A stretch of DNA of 64,000 bases from Branchipolynoe longqiensis (taxonomy: Eukaryota; Annelida; Polychaeta; Phyllodocida; Polynoidae), in the NCBI GenBank assembly GCA_030323885.1, contig CM059196.1:36806481-36870480 (forward strand). The letters run 5' to 3'. The notes under the pieces are model-generated. The model was not told the DNA's origin. It saw only the letters and a program-made list of their open reading frames with translations, and did not search any database. Numbering within the stretch: the stretch's first letter is position 1; the number at the start of each line of letters is the position of its first letter. Positions 58,349 to 61,168 of the stretch are shown here, piece after piece. A program made the translations under genes and the position numbers.

Positions 58349-61168
58349 GCAACAACAGGGATATTACCCAGGGATGGGGTATGGAGGCCCGATGCAGCAG
58401 CAACATGGCGGTGGGGGCGGCGGTGGTGGTGGCGGTGGCCAGCAGACGGGCATGGCACAGATGCCACAAATGTCCACCACAAATGAAATGTGCCACATCA
58501 GCGTTCCAAACTCCTCCGTCGGCGCCATCATCGGCACGAAGGGAGTCAACATCAAACAAATCATTCGCGACTCAAATGCACATGTGACAGTAAGTACTAG
58601 GAGCTTCTGTGAACGTTCTGTATGTTTGATATTTTGCAGTTAAAAAGAGGTATATTTGGATAATTTCACACATTTATGATTTAAGTTTAATATTACAAAA
58701 TGCTGATTATTTTGGCCCATTGTTCCGTTTCCTGCGGGACGGCAGAATTCTCCGAGGCTTTGAATTGTCAGAAATTCACTGAAAATTGTCGGAAGTCTGG
58801 GTTATGTTTTTGAGAGAAAAAAGAAGAGAAAAACAAAGGAAGAAAATTCTATAATAGAGCGTCCGTCTCCCGTGCTGGTAGATCGTGGGGTCATGGTTTC
58901 GAGTCCGGTCAAGTCAAACCAATGACTTTAAAATTGATACTTGTCGCTTCCTAGCCAGGTGCTCGGCATTATTAGGATAGGGCAAGGACTGGTGTGCTCA
59001 GTGTCAGGATAATGTGACTGAGTGGGATACCAGGTCATGGTGCTGGCGGCCTGGTTTCCCAGTGGGACAGCACTATAAAGTTGCCATGAGTGTGCACTGT
59101 CACAAGTCGGTACCCGTCCTGATATGACCATAAATGTTGCTAGGACGTAAAACAACACAAACAACAAACTAGAATCATACAATACCATGTGATGCATATT
59201 CACCCAATCCATAATACTTTTATTAAACTGGAATTGTATGCAGTTACTATTACAACTAATAGTTCATTTATATTATGTATAATACTTTTATTATCGAACA
59301 GGATCTGGATGTGGTTATTATTGCAACTGATAGTTTCATTTATGCACCAACAAATTGTACTGAACGGCCGGAAGACCAGTGCTCTGGCACTGACAATAGG
59401 CATTATTCACTAAATAAACTACATTTTAGTACATATTAGAAATACATATATAAAAATACACGTCTCTGTGCCCAATCATTACTCTGCTTGGGCAGTGTTT
59501 TGGTTCTATTACCGCCCATGTAGTTGTCGATTTCCGCAGCTTTCTCCTCCGAAATCACTAATCCCTCAGTTTTCCGGATAATAACCTGAAATTTGTCACC
59601 ATTATGAAGTAAGTGAGTTCACAGTATGCATTTGCATGTTGTATAGTAAGCAGGCTTTTTGAATATGCTGTTTAGCATTTATACAAATAAAATCTTACTT
59701 TTGTTTCCTACTGGATGCAGTAGCCAAATTTGTAGAACACAGGCTCCCGTGTGGGAGATTGGAATTCAATATCCTGTTGAGTCAAACAAATGACTTAAAA
59801 AATTGATACTTGTCGCTTCCTAGTTTGGTGCTCAGCATTAATAGGACTGGTTAGCTCAGTGTCAGGATAATGTGACTGAGTGGGATATCACTTCATGGTG
59901 CTGGCAGCCTTATTTCCCAGTGGGGCAGCACTATAAAGTCGCCATGAGTGTGCACTGCCTCAAGTTGCTACTCCTCGACGTCGACGTTAAACAACCAACC
60001 AACCAACCAACCAACCAACCAACCAACCAACCTTTGTTTCCAGATCGAGCCTAAAAAGGATGATGATCCAAACCCGGCAGCAGAGCGTATCGTCACAATC
60101 AAAGGCACACCAGAGGCGCAGTGGAGGGTGAGCACTTTGTGCTATAGGTCTTACTGCATGTCGCTGATACAGGGCGCCTTCCTCTGTTGAATATTGGAGT
60201 GGAAAGAATATAGTGTAATAAATCCACATAAAATGGTCTTGTACATGTGCAATGAGAAAAACCTGAAAAATATGATGGTATATAAAAATAAGTTTTTATG
60301 AGTGCGTGAAGTGATTGTCAATGAGCCTCAGCCACATGCATTAGGATTTTTCTTTAACCCTCTTGTTTAAAATTTGTATAACCCACCTAAGAGCAAGTGC
60401 TGTTCTATCTTCAATGTTGAGTATGTAATGTTTTACGCCAAACGGCACTAATAAAGAAAAACAATGACGGTTAAAAAAATTAATCGCAAGTAGTTATTGA
60501 CCCATTGTTATAGCTTATTAAATATTTGTGTAAACCGAATAAATGTTCCTGTCGACGTTGTCATTCACAATGTATATATTACGCTCCAACATGTACGTTT
60601 TATTTCAGCCTACTACGAAAATATTTTTATGTAGAAAACAAGTTTAGAGGGGAAAGTTATGGTAAAGTTTAGAAAATAGATGAATGTAAGTAAGGAAGTA
60701 AATGTCTTTAGAAAATAAAGATGGAAATGACTTCATTTTATAAAAAAAAATTATTTAAAAAAAACAAAAAAATAAAAACTTTAAAAATAGCACCAACAAA
60801 ATTACCCAATACAGATTGGTTCTGCATGTAACACGTCCGATGAACATGCATTGTTTCAGGCATGCTACTTCATATTTGACAAGCTCAAGCAAGAGGGATT
60901 CTCCGGTGATGAAGAAGTGCGTTTGGGAACCGCTCTCAAAATACCCCGATCCATGGTCGGACGCCTTATTGGAAAGAACGGCAGAAATGTAAGTTTAGTG
61001 AATAATGTTAATTTTTTTTTTCATCCCCCTCCTTTTCAGGCAAGCTACTTCATTTTTGAGAAACTGAAGCACGAAGGTTATTCTGAGGATGATGACCTGC
61101 AACTCTTGTCGATCATCAAAGTTCAAAAAGACATGGTCGGAAGGGTCATTGGCAAAGGTGGCAAAAAT
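4843..61168 (+). CDS. IGF2BP: IGF2BP/IMP (VICKZ) mRNA-binding protein gene, 3' end outside window
   Basis: Exons at 4843-5014, 13565-13622, 27081-27184, 27615-27675, 35548-35596, 36536-36624, 41889-41975, 43357-43399, 44573-44667, 48868-48984, 52678-52810, 56521-56607, 58311-58589, 60044-60127, then either 60860-60988 or 61040-61168. One version of the last exon gives 1587 nt, or 529 codons, without a stop. The order RRM1-RRM2-KH1-KH2-KH3-KH4 is diagnostic of the IGF2BP family. These are cytoplasmic RNP proteins that bind mRNAs and control their localisation, stability and translation. Vertebrate members are about 580 residues, so roughly 50-70 residues (rest of KH4 and tail) should lie downstream of 64000. 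KH GXXG loops seen: GRKG (KH1), GKDG (KH2), GTKG (KH3), GKNG or GKGG (KH4). All introns have GT donors and AG acceptors. Odd points are the duplicated last exon and the long Gln/Gly tract. Family assignment is very secure; exact paralogy to vertebrate IGF2BP1/2/3 cannot be set here. Confidence 0.95.
5015..7984. other. Intron 1, first part
   Basis: Mostly unique sequence. Contains a short tandem repeat of GGCTTTGGTTTTGGCTTTAGT type at 5876-5945 and a poly-G run near 6090. No coding exon recognised. Confidence 0.5.
7985..8850. repeat. About 40-bp minisatellite split by a CAG-ended element
   Basis: Units contain GATTTGTAGATAACCAGTAG followed by ACATGGGGTATAGTGATAGC. Copies run 7985-8259 and resume at 8566-8850 on the other side of the inserted element. 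Some units carry an extra AGTAGT expansion. Confidence 0.85.
8260..8565. mobile_element. CAGGGATGAAAG-ended short DNA element (copy 1)
   Basis: Starts CAGGGATGAAAG and ends CTTTCATCCCTG. The interior contains CGCGATTTCGCGGATTTC and the GCAGCACTATCAGCGTATAC motif shared with other copies. Flanks GGCTAT/GTATAT agree at 4 of 6 positions. Confidence 0.75.
9684..10390. mobile_element. TAGACC-ended element with internal tandem units
   Basis: Ends TAGACCCCTTTCA and GAAATAGGTCTA sit between TA dinucleotides. The sub-terminal GCGCGCACA...CTTGGCTGCAG is mirrored at the right end. The interior has about three units containing GAGATATTTCACTTTTT and the TGGCCATTGA motif. Reverse orientation relative to the copy at 16851-17797. 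Confidence 0.7.
10663..11033. mobile_element. CAGGGATGAAAG-family element (copy 2)
   Basis: Left end CAGAGATGAAAG, right end TTTTCAGCTCTG, flanked by perfect TATGAG duplications (10657-10662 and 11034-11039). Confidence 0.75.
11770..12133. repeat. Foldback (near-palindromic) element, about 360 bp
   Basis: The left arm reads TTGAATGCGGTCATATTTAA onward. The right arm is its inverse, ending AAATATGATAGCATTGAA. The arms include AACCCTAAGTTCGAAGCG versus GCTTCGGATTTAGGGTT and CGAATCGACGAACGTA versus TACGTTCGTCGATTCG. Fragments recur at 3085-3578, 38655-38830, 53325-53520 and 53555-53700. Confidence 0.8.
12350..12660 (+). mobile_element. tRNA-derived SINE (family 1)
   Basis: The head has GGGATGGCCGA and GTTTGAACCCTGGTC (box-B-like). 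The body has TTGTCGCTTCCTAGCC, AATGTGACTGAGTGGGATATC and GTCCTGATATGACC-type motifs. The tail is ACAAACAAA-like. The same family recurs throughout the introns. Confidence 0.85.
13143..13180. repeat. Poly-C tract
   Basis: A run of more than 20 cytosines. Similar poly-C/poly-G runs occur at many sites in this window. Confidence 0.9.
13205..13408. mobile_element. Truncated copy of TAGAGGGAGTG-ended MITE
   Basis: Matches the internal and right part of the element at 18872-19195, ending GACGTCACGTGCACTCCCTC. Confidence 0.65.
13565..13622 (+). CDS. IGF2BP: IGF2BP coding exon 2: end of RRM1 and RRM1-RRM2 linker
   Basis: A 58-nt exon between a TTTTAG acceptor and a GTAGGT donor, entered in phase 1 and left in phase 2. 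It encodes GYNFMGSVMQVEPSTMSKR, the last strand of RRM1 and the short basic linker. The phases fit both neighbours exactly, and no other exon in this 22-kb interval completes RRM1. Confidence 0.88.
14320..14765. repeat. Microsatellites and poly-G
   Basis: (GTAG)n near 14325-14355, poly-G near 14459-14474, (TCAC)n 14660-14718 and (CA)n near 14730-14744. Confidence 0.9.
14963..15095. repeat. (GATT)n microsatellite and short CCAGCCCAGTTAGGCT tandem repeat
   Basis: The GATT repeats run to about 15000. They are followed by three copies of CCAGCCCAGTTAGGCT, two with AACAACGTT spacers. Confidence 0.85.
15180..15527. mobile_element. TTAA-target element nested in pogo-like element
   Basis: Perfect ends AGTTGCATAGTCCGATG and CATCGGACTATGCAACT between TTAA at 15176-15179 and 15528-15531. 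Removing it restores GGATTAACCGAT, which is present uninterrupted near 15826. Confidence 0.85.
15850..16036. mobile_element. Shortened TTAA-target element nested in pogo-like element
   Basis: Left end AGTTGCATAGTCCGATGG after TTAA. The right end is shortened to GTAACAGCT before TTAA at 16037-16040. The interior matches the family. Confidence 0.6.
16678..17959. mobile_element. TTAA-target element carrying a nested TAGACC element
   Basis: Left end AGTTGCATAGTCCGATGG after TTAA (16674-16677). Right end CATCGGACTATGCAGC before TTAT. Family sequence runs to about 16850 and resumes after 17797, so the central part is a later insertion. Confidence 0.75.
16851..17797. mobile_element. TAGACC-ended element with four internal units of about 200 bp
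   Basis: Ends TAGACCTGTTTCA and TGAAATAGGTCTA, with mirrored CTTGGCTGCAG and CTGCAGCCAAG near the ends. The interior repeats GTGAAATATCTCTAGAACCA-like, ACACCACCTAGAAAC and ATTTCTATTAATTTTGAATA motifs about every 200 bp. Similar units recur at 38310-38580 and 46340-46735. Confidence 0.75.
17990..18116. repeat. Poly-G and poly-C runs
   Basis: A poly-G run at about 18000-18011 and a poly-C run at about 18097-18114, both in intron 2. Confidence 0.9.
18275..18475. mobile_element. Degraded CAGGGTC-family element
   Basis: Contains GGCCTGGAAAGTCTTGACAA and CTTGAATTCCAGATCTTCAC, ending ACGGACCCTG. Same family as 45548-45807, 51090-51335 and 62166-62415. Confidence 0.55.
18872..19195. mobile_element. 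TAGAGGGAGTG-ended MITE
   Basis: Left TAGAGGGGGTGTAATGACGTCA and right TGACGTCACATGCACTCCCT are inverted. Second motifs (GGCCATATTGGATGA versus CCAAGATGGC) are also mirrored. 13205-13408 is a truncated relative. Confidence 0.65.
19955..20850. repeat. About 85-bp degenerate minisatellite, about 10 copies
   Basis: Units contain GGGAATGAGACTGAAAC, TTCTGTATCATTGGAGCCTA and TCTATGGAGTAGTATA. Divergence between units is high, so the array is old. Confidence 0.75.
21533..21845 (-). mobile_element. tRNA-derived SINE (family 1), minus strand
   Basis: Reverse complement of the family body. The head, CGCTCTACCGATTCGGCCAC on the plus strand, lies at the right end. A plus-strand copy begins 92 bp later, making an inverted pair. 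Confidence 0.85.
21938..22207 (+). mobile_element. tRNA-derived SINE (family 1)
   Basis: Head GTGAATCGGTAAAAAGC, body as in other copies, tail ACAAACAAACAAGCAAGC. Confidence 0.85.
22208..23196. other. Intron 2, unique sequence
   Basis: No exon or recognisable element. Apparently ordinary intronic DNA with short A/T runs near 22840-22870. Confidence 0.5.
23457..23796 (+). mobile_element. tRNA-derived SINE (family 1)
   Basis: Head GCGATGGCCGAATGAGTTGA, box-B-like GGTTCGAACCCTGGTCGA, tail CAACAACCAACCAACC. A tail-only fragment of the family precedes it at 23197-23270. Confidence 0.85.
24348..24560 (+). mobile_element. 5'-truncated SINE (family 1)
   Basis: Begins inside the body at CGCTTCCTAGCCTGGCACTC. 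Tail CAACAACCAACC. The tRNA-like head is absent. Confidence 0.8.
24996..25390. mobile_element. Degraded CAGGGATGAAAG-family element
   Basis: Starts CAGGGATGAAAGATCTCCGC and contains family interior sequence and a poly-G run near 25327-25347. It lacks a clean right end. Confidence 0.55.
25400..26250. repeat. About 51-bp minisatellite split by a CAG-ended element
   Basis: Units contain AATTCTGAATGAACGCTAAT, GGTGCATTCACGCCC and TTAGTATATAAC. The array is interrupted by the element at 25643-26097. Confidence 0.8.
25643..26097. mobile_element. CAGGGATGAAAG-family element (copy 3)
   Basis: Left end CAGGGATGAAAG, right end CCTTCATCCCAT, flanked by AACAAT on both sides (25637-25642, 26098-26103). 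Contains a SINE-tail-like fragment at about 25723-25775 and several GCAGCAC..CAGCGTATAC units. Confidence 0.75.
26427..26765 (+). mobile_element. tRNA-derived SINE (family 2, Nin-DC/CORE-like)
   Basis: Head GGGACGTAGCTCAGGCGGTA with box-B-like GATCGATCC. Body CTGTCTGTGGGAAACTTAGT, GCATATAAAAGACCCTTGCT and GGGTTTCCTCCAATG. Tail TTAGATAAAACAAGC. I associate this body type with SINEs widespread in molluscs. Confidence 0.8.
27081..27184 (+). CDS. IGF2BP: IGF2BP coding exon 3: first half of RRM2
   Basis: Acceptor GGTTTGTAG, donor GTAGGA at 27185. Encodes a strand-helix-strand unit with RNP2-like VTIRNVP, then DDIERLVATFGSIQKCDI. Family RRM2 domains likewise begin with an IRN(I/V)P motif. Entered in phase 2, left in phase 1. 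Confidence 0.92.
27615..27675 (+). CDS. IGF2BP: IGF2BP coding exon 4: middle of RRM2 (RNP1 strand region)
   Basis: A 61-nt exon after TGTTTCAG, with donor GTAAGT at 27676. Encodes VGSSVETSVSVAYETPEQAQ, equivalent to the divergent RNP1 strand of RRM2 in this family. Only 430 bp separate it from exon 3. Phase 1 in, phase 2 out, matching exons 3 and 5. Confidence 0.9.
27968..28312 (+). mobile_element. tRNA-derived SINE (family 2, Nin-DC/CORE-like)
   Basis: Starts GGAGCGGGACGTAGCTCAGG. The body contains GTGCATATAAAAGAACCCTT. Ends TTAAACAAAACAAGCTC. Same family and orientation as 26427-26765. Confidence 0.8.
28621..28791. mobile_element. CAGTCACACTA-ended MITE
   Basis: Ends CAGTCACACTA and TAGTGTGACTG are perfectly inverted over 171 bp. 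The interior has repeated TGGTC and GACCA motifs. No clear target duplication. Confidence 0.7.
28792..29766. other. Intron 4, unique sequence
   Basis: No recognised exon or repeat apart from AT-rich runs near 29040 and 29648. Confidence 0.45.
29768..30119 (+). mobile_element. tRNA-derived SINE (family 1)
   Basis: Head GGGATGGCCGAATGAG, box-B-like GTTTGAACCCTGGTCGAGTC, full body, tail ACAACAAACAAACAAACAAA. Confidence 0.88.
30321..30718 (+). mobile_element. tRNA-derived SINE (family 1) with duplicated head
   Basis: Two successive head starts, GGATGGTCGAATGAGTTGAG and then GGATGGCCGAATGAATTGAG, about 50 bp apart, precede one body and a CAAACAAACAAAC tail. Confidence 0.85.
30990..31920. repeat. 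G-rich then C-rich minisatellite (inverted arrangement)
   Basis: About 30990-31378 repeats GTGTGTGGTGGGGGTGTAGG-like units. After a short spacer, about 31411-31920 repeats the complementary CCTACACCCCCACCACACAC-like units. A related short C-rich block is at about 32785-32850. The ORFs here are low-complexity. Confidence 0.9.
31922..32238. mobile_element. CAGGGATGAAAG-family element (copy 4)
   Basis: Left CAGGGATGAAAG, right CTTTCATCCTTA, flanks CACCAT and CACCAG. The duplicate at about 32833-32880 shows the same flanking sequence without the element. Confidence 0.75.
32239..33690. repeat. Local duplication mosaic
   Basis: Block A (32239-32370, contains GGGCATGGTGCGCCATCTGA) recurs at about 32856-32990. 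Block B (about 32371-32800, contains CCTTTCTTCGAAAAAGAACG) recurs at about 33259-33680. Copies remain very similar, so the duplications are recent. Confidence 0.85.
34040..34130. repeat. Poly-G run and (GT)n microsatellite
   Basis: Poly-G at about 34040-34052 and GT repeats near 34096-34119, in intron 4. Confidence 0.9.
34614..34775 (+). mobile_element. 3'-truncated SINE (family 1)
   Basis: Head CCCGAATGAGTTTAGCGCTC and early body through TAGCTTAGCGCTCAGC. The rest is missing. Confidence 0.7.
35015..35222 (+). mobile_element. 5'-truncated SINE (family 1)
   Basis: Body only, from CTAGCCAGATGCTCTGCATT to CCTGATATGATGTCTG and GCTAGGACGTAC. No head. Confidence 0.75.
35548..35596 (+). CDS. IGF2BP: IGF2BP coding exon 5: end of RRM2
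   Basis: A 49-nt exon following TTTGCAG. It completes a Glu codon with exon 4 and encodes AVEQLNNYEYQGSVLK, the last helix and strand of RRM2. The donor GTTGGT is weaker than the others. It ends in phase 0. Confidence 0.88.
36089..36413. mobile_element. TTAA-target short DNA element
   Basis: Ends AGTTGCATAGTCCAATGG and CATCGGACTATACAACT between TTAA on both sides, in intron 5 about 120 bp before exon 6. Confidence 0.8.
36536..36624 (+). CDS. IGF2BP: IGF2BP coding exon 6: RRM2-KH1 linker
   Basis: An 89-nt exon after GTTGCAG, donor GTGTGT at 36625. Encodes a polar, Asn/Arg/Gly-rich linker (start VDFMNNGRPNRNRP, end GTGYPLR) with no folded domain. Linkers at this position in the family are also Gly/Arg-rich. 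The final partial codon joins exon 7 to give LRILVPS, the start of KH1. Confidence 0.88.
37290..37735. repeat. 34-bp minisatellite, about 13 copies
   Basis: Units read GTGCTCTTCTGACACGTTAT then TCCATCACCACACA. Copies are highly similar and directly adjacent, with no spacers, so this is not a CRISPR array. Confidence 0.92.
37988..39296. mobile_element. CAGTCACACCTTA-type composite element
   Basis: Left CAGTCACACCTTAGCGGACT and right TCCGGTAAGGTGTGACAG are inverted, with GCGCCT outside each. The interior holds GTTTGCGATTTCCTAGGAAAT motifs on both sides, repeated CCGGTACCCATCCGT motifs, units of the TAGACC element (38310-38580) and a foldback arm (38655-38830). Confidence 0.6.
40020..40665. repeat. 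Long CT-rich (polypyrimidine) tract
   Basis: Over 600 bp of almost pure C and T on the plus strand, moving from TTCTCCTCTCC-like to CCTCCTCCT, then CCCCTCCCCT units. The long ORFs on both strands are low-complexity and not genes. Confidence 0.95.
41293..41617 (+). mobile_element. tRNA-derived SINE (family 1, second head type)
   Basis: Head GCGCGGTGGTCGAATCGGTA with box-B-like GAGTTCGGTTCCCGG, then the shared family body and a CCAACCAACC tail. Ends about 270 bp before exon 7. Confidence 0.85.
41889..41975 (+). CDS. IGF2BP: IGF2BP coding exon 7: KH1 first half with GXXG loop
   Basis: Encodes ILVPSDFVGAIIGRKGQTIR and continues through the helix to SRA. The GRKG loop is the nucleic-acid-gripping loop of KH1. 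Acceptor TTTCAG, donor GTAGGT. Phase 2 in, phase 2 out. Confidence 0.95.
42690..42925. repeat. Interspersed repeat shared with 61315-61595
   Basis: Shares TATAGGTGTAAATTTGAGGA, ATGATGGGGGTACGTTTCAT and TAATGGGACTGTAT motifs with 61315-61595, ending CCACACCACTATCATC. Probably a transposon relic with CAGGGATGA-like ends. Confidence 0.65.
43357..43399 (+). CDS. IGF2BP: IGF2BP coding exon 8: KH1 variable loop
   Basis: A 43-nt exon after ATTACAG, donor GTAGGT. Encodes VDVHGKENSGLLEK, matching the conserved 'DVH.KEN' strand and loop of KH1. Among the shortest exons of the gene. Phase 2 in, phase 0 out. Confidence 0.93.
44573..44667 (+). CDS. IGF2BP: IGF2BP coding exon 9: end of KH1
   Basis: A 95-nt exon after TTGCAG, donor GTAAGT at 44668. 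Encodes VISIYGPPENCTNACKEILK and then VMQQEATATNR, the last strand and helix of KH1. A longer ORF covers this stretch in another frame but does not match the protein. Confidence 0.94.
45548..45807. mobile_element. CAGGGTC-ended short DNA element
   Basis: Left CAGGGTCAGTACGGGGCC, right CCAAACCCTG, flanked by perfect TTTAAT (45542-45547, 45808-45813). The interior repeats short CTTGAAAAGCCTTGAATTC-type phrases. Confidence 0.75.
46340..46735. repeat. Two units of the TAGACC-element internal repeat
   Basis: Contains two copies of the TCAATGGTCG...AATCTTCATACAGAAAATAC block with ACACCACCTAGAAACAAAT. No element ends recognised. Confidence 0.6.
46785..47115. repeat. About 100-bp degenerate tandem repeat, about 3 copies
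   Basis: Repeats GGGGATACCACAACC, ACACGTGGAAGGTGGT and TGGTTCTTGTGAAATCAGCC motifs. Confidence 0.65.
47371..47672 (+). mobile_element. tRNA-derived SINE (family 1), head partly lost
   Basis: Starts at a duplicated box-B-like ATTCGAACCCTGG, full body, tail AACAACAAATAAACAAAC. It forms a tail-to-tail inverted pair with 47793-48127. Confidence 0.85.
47793..48127 (-). mobile_element. tRNA-derived SINE (family 1), minus strand
   Basis: Complement of the family, beginning with the tail TTTGTTTGTTTGTTG and ending with the head CTCAGTCGGCCATCCTGTC. Confidence 0.88.
48154..48503. mobile_element. CAGAGGTGCCAAGT-ended short DNA element
   Basis: Ends CAGAGGTGCCAAGT and ACTTGGCACCTCTG, flanked by perfect GTTATG (48148-48153, 48504-48509). 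Inner GGGAGATCTCCC and GAGATCTCCC motifs are mirrored. Contains a poly-G run. Confidence 0.8.
48540..48830. repeat. About 115-bp tandem triplication upstream of exon 10
   Basis: Three copies of a unit with GCTCACAGTGAGATTTTGAG and TGTTGTGTGTAGCC. The first two end in CTGCAGGTGCC or CTACAGGTACC, which resemble splice sites. Confidence 0.85.
48868..48984 (+). CDS. IGF2BP: IGF2BP coding exon 10: KH2 first half with GXXG loop
   Basis: A 117-nt exon after CTTGTAG, donor GTAAGC. Encodes EITLKMLADDRYCGRIIGKD and continues through the helix to RITVS. The GKDG loop is intact. A three-copy tandem repeat lies directly upstream and ends about 40 bp before the acceptor. Confidence 0.95.
49334..49971. mobile_element. 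CAGGGATG-family element (copy 5, with internal insert)
   Basis: Left CAGGGATGATATCCGCGA, right CTTTCATCCCTG, flanks ATATAT on both sides. About 638 bp, longer than other copies. The centre carries an imperfect inverted insert at about 49720-49920 (TATCCTGGTGATTATTA versus TAATAATCACTAGGATA). Confidence 0.72.
49997..50047. repeat. Perfect 24-bp inverted repeat with 3-nt loop
   Basis: The left arm AACCACCCAGTTATATATTA plus CACA is matched exactly by the right arm, around a central ATA. The outer flanks TCAATA and TATTGA extend the pairing past a 5-nt bulge. Confidence 0.9.
50527..50717. mobile_element. Pogo/Tigger-like MITE, 191 bp
   Basis: Ends CAGTACAACCTCTCTAACTG and GAGAGGTTTTACTG, flanks TA and CA. 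The interior has paired GACCA and GGTCGG motifs. A different family from 15124-16148 but the same superfamily style. Confidence 0.75.
51504..51761. mobile_element. CAGTGCTGCCAC-ended short DNA element
   Basis: Left CAGTGCTGCCACTTTATAAT, right GAGTGGTAGCACTT, flanks AACTTA and CACTTA. Another copy spans 56659-57809. Confidence 0.7.
52678..52810 (+). CDS. IGF2BP: IGF2BP coding exon 11: end of KH2
   Basis: Acceptor ACCATAG at 52677, chosen because the incoming phase (2) needs one leading base before the codons for VQEMPAMFPDRVITIKG. The more obvious CAG at 52682-52684 would shift the frame and hit a stop. Donor GTAAGT at 52811. Encodes the KH2 third strand and C-terminal helix (AAEAAITAKLRE), ending in phase 0. 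Confidence 0.9.
52944..53966 (+). mobile_element. tRNA-derived SINE (family 1) split by a Harbinger-like element
   Basis: Head GTGTCGCTGAATCGGTAGAC, body up to GGGATATCAG at 53142, then resumes at CAGGTCATGATGCTGGTGGC (53844). The two halves join to give the family consensus GATATCAGGTCATG. Confidence 0.85.
53143..53843. mobile_element. Harbinger-like MITE inserted in a SINE
   Basis: Ends GGGCCGTATTCATGAGC and GCTCATGAATATGGGCC, with a 3-bp CAG duplication at 53140-53142 and 53844-53846. The interior includes two foldback-type fragments (53325-53520, 53555-53700). Three-base duplications and GGGCC-type ends suggest the PIF/Harbinger superfamily. Confidence 0.75.
54386..54725. repeat. (CCTC/CCTT)n polypyrimidine tract
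   Basis: Near-pure C/T sequence built from CCTCCCTCCC and CCTTCCTCC units. A shorter related stretch lies at 55078-55150. Confidence 0.95.
55153..55452 (+). mobile_element. tRNA-derived SINE (family 1), tail interrupted
   Basis: Head GGGATGGCCGAATGAGTTAG, body complete to CCTGATATGACCTTAGACGT, then broken by the CAGGGATG-type element. A SINE-tail-like ACAAGAAACAAAAACAAAAC follows that element. Confidence 0.85.
55453..55894. mobile_element. CAGGGATGAAAG-family element (copy 6)
   Basis: Left CAGGGATGAAAG, right CTTTCATCCCTG. Contains the same SINE-tail fragment and GCAGCAC..CAGCGTATAC units as copy 3 (25643-26097), so these two copies form a subfamily. Flanks GACGTT/GACAAG agree only at 3 of 6 positions. 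Confidence 0.75.
56521..56607 (+). CDS. IGF2BP: IGF2BP coding exon 12: Met/Pro/Gly-rich KH2-KH3 linker
   Basis: An 87-nt, phase 0-0 exon after GATTGCAG, donor GTAAAT. Encodes 29 residues beginning PGMMMNPGFQGLPMMAGG. It is low in charged residues and probably disordered. Because it is a symmetric 29-codon cassette, it could be skipped without a frameshift. Confidence 0.85.
56659..57809. mobile_element. CAGTGCTGCCAC-ended element carrying a nested TIR element
   Basis: Left CAGTGCTGCCACTTTATAT, right AAAGTGGCAGCACTG. Family sequence breaks at about 56774 and resumes at 57300, bracketing the GTTTACACGGGC element. The family copy at 51504 shows the uninterrupted junction (CAGACTTAGAATTA). Confidence 0.72.
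56774..57300. mobile_element. GTTTACACGGGC-ended TIR element (second copy)
   Basis: Left TAAAGCTGTGTTTACACGGG, right CTGTGTAAACACGGCTTTA. Internal AACCACCTCACGAGGCGGTT palindrome and TCCGCCTCAGAGTCGCGTTT are shared with 2924-3849. Confidence 0.78.
58311..58589 (+). CDS. IGF2BP: IGF2BP coding exon 13: polyGln/polyGly linker and start of KH3
   Basis: A 279-nt, phase 0-0 exon, donor GTAAGT at 58590. It begins with 16 consecutive Gln codons, then GYYPGMGYGGPMQQQHG and an 11-residue Gly run. It then encodes the KH3 core ISVPNSSVGAIIGTKGVNIK with a GTKG loop. The CAG codons directly follow the acceptor CAG, so several in-frame acceptors exist. The Gln tract is mostly CAG with CAA interruptions. 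Confidence 0.94.
58856..59169 (+). mobile_element. tRNA-derived SINE (family 1)
   Basis: Partial head GAGCGTCCGTCTCCCGTGCT, box-B-like GGTTTCGAGTCCGGTC, full body, tail ACAACACAAACAACAAAC. Confidence 0.85.
59718..60033 (+). mobile_element. tRNA-derived SINE (family 1) ending at the exon 14 acceptor
   Basis: Degenerate head (GTAGCCAAATTTGTAGAACA), body with CAGTGTCAGGATAATGTGAC and CAGCACTATAAAGTCGCCAT, then a long (CCAA)n tail ending about 10 bp before exon 14. Confidence 0.85.
60044..60127 (+). CDS. IGF2BP: IGF2BP coding exon 14: KH3 variable loop and third strand
   Basis: An 84-nt, phase 0-0 exon, donor GTGAGC. Encodes IEPKKDDDPNPAAERIVTIKG and then TPEAQWR, corresponding to the acidic loop, the 'V.I.GPPEAQ' strand and the helix start of KH3. 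The acceptor TTTGTTTCCAG directly abuts the CCAA-repeat tail of an inserted SINE. Confidence 0.94.
60860..60988 (+). CDS. IGF2BP: IGF2BP coding exon 15a: KH3 end/KH4 start, alternative version A
   Basis: A 129-nt, phase 0-0 exon, acceptor TTGTTTCAG, donor GTAAGT. Encodes ACYFIFDKLKQEGFSGDEEV, then a KH4 start ending MVGRLIGKNGRN with a GKNG loop. It shares 23 of 43 residues with exon 15b, including identical exon boundaries. Both versions keep the fold-critical residues, so neither looks decayed. Including both in one mRNA would place two KH4 first halves in series. Confidence 0.92.
60989..61039 (+). other. 51-bp spacer intron between the duplicated exons
   Basis: Starts GTAAGT and ends with a long T/C tract and CAG. 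A candidate branch site (GTTAAT) has its adenosine about 22 nt from the donor and about 28 nt from the acceptor. This is far shorter than any other intron of the gene (next smallest 430 bp). Confidence 0.8.
61040..61168 (+). CDS. IGF2BP: IGF2BP coding exon 15b: KH3 end/KH4 start, alternative version B
   Basis: A 129-nt, phase 0-0 exon, acceptor CCTTTTCAG, donor GTAAGT. Encodes ASYFIFEKLKHEGYSEDDDL, then a KH4 start ending MVGRVIGKGGKN. The GKGG loop matches the usual KH4 loop of the family, so this is probably the ancestral-like version. The rest of KH4 must be supplied by an exon beyond the window. Confidence 0.93.
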
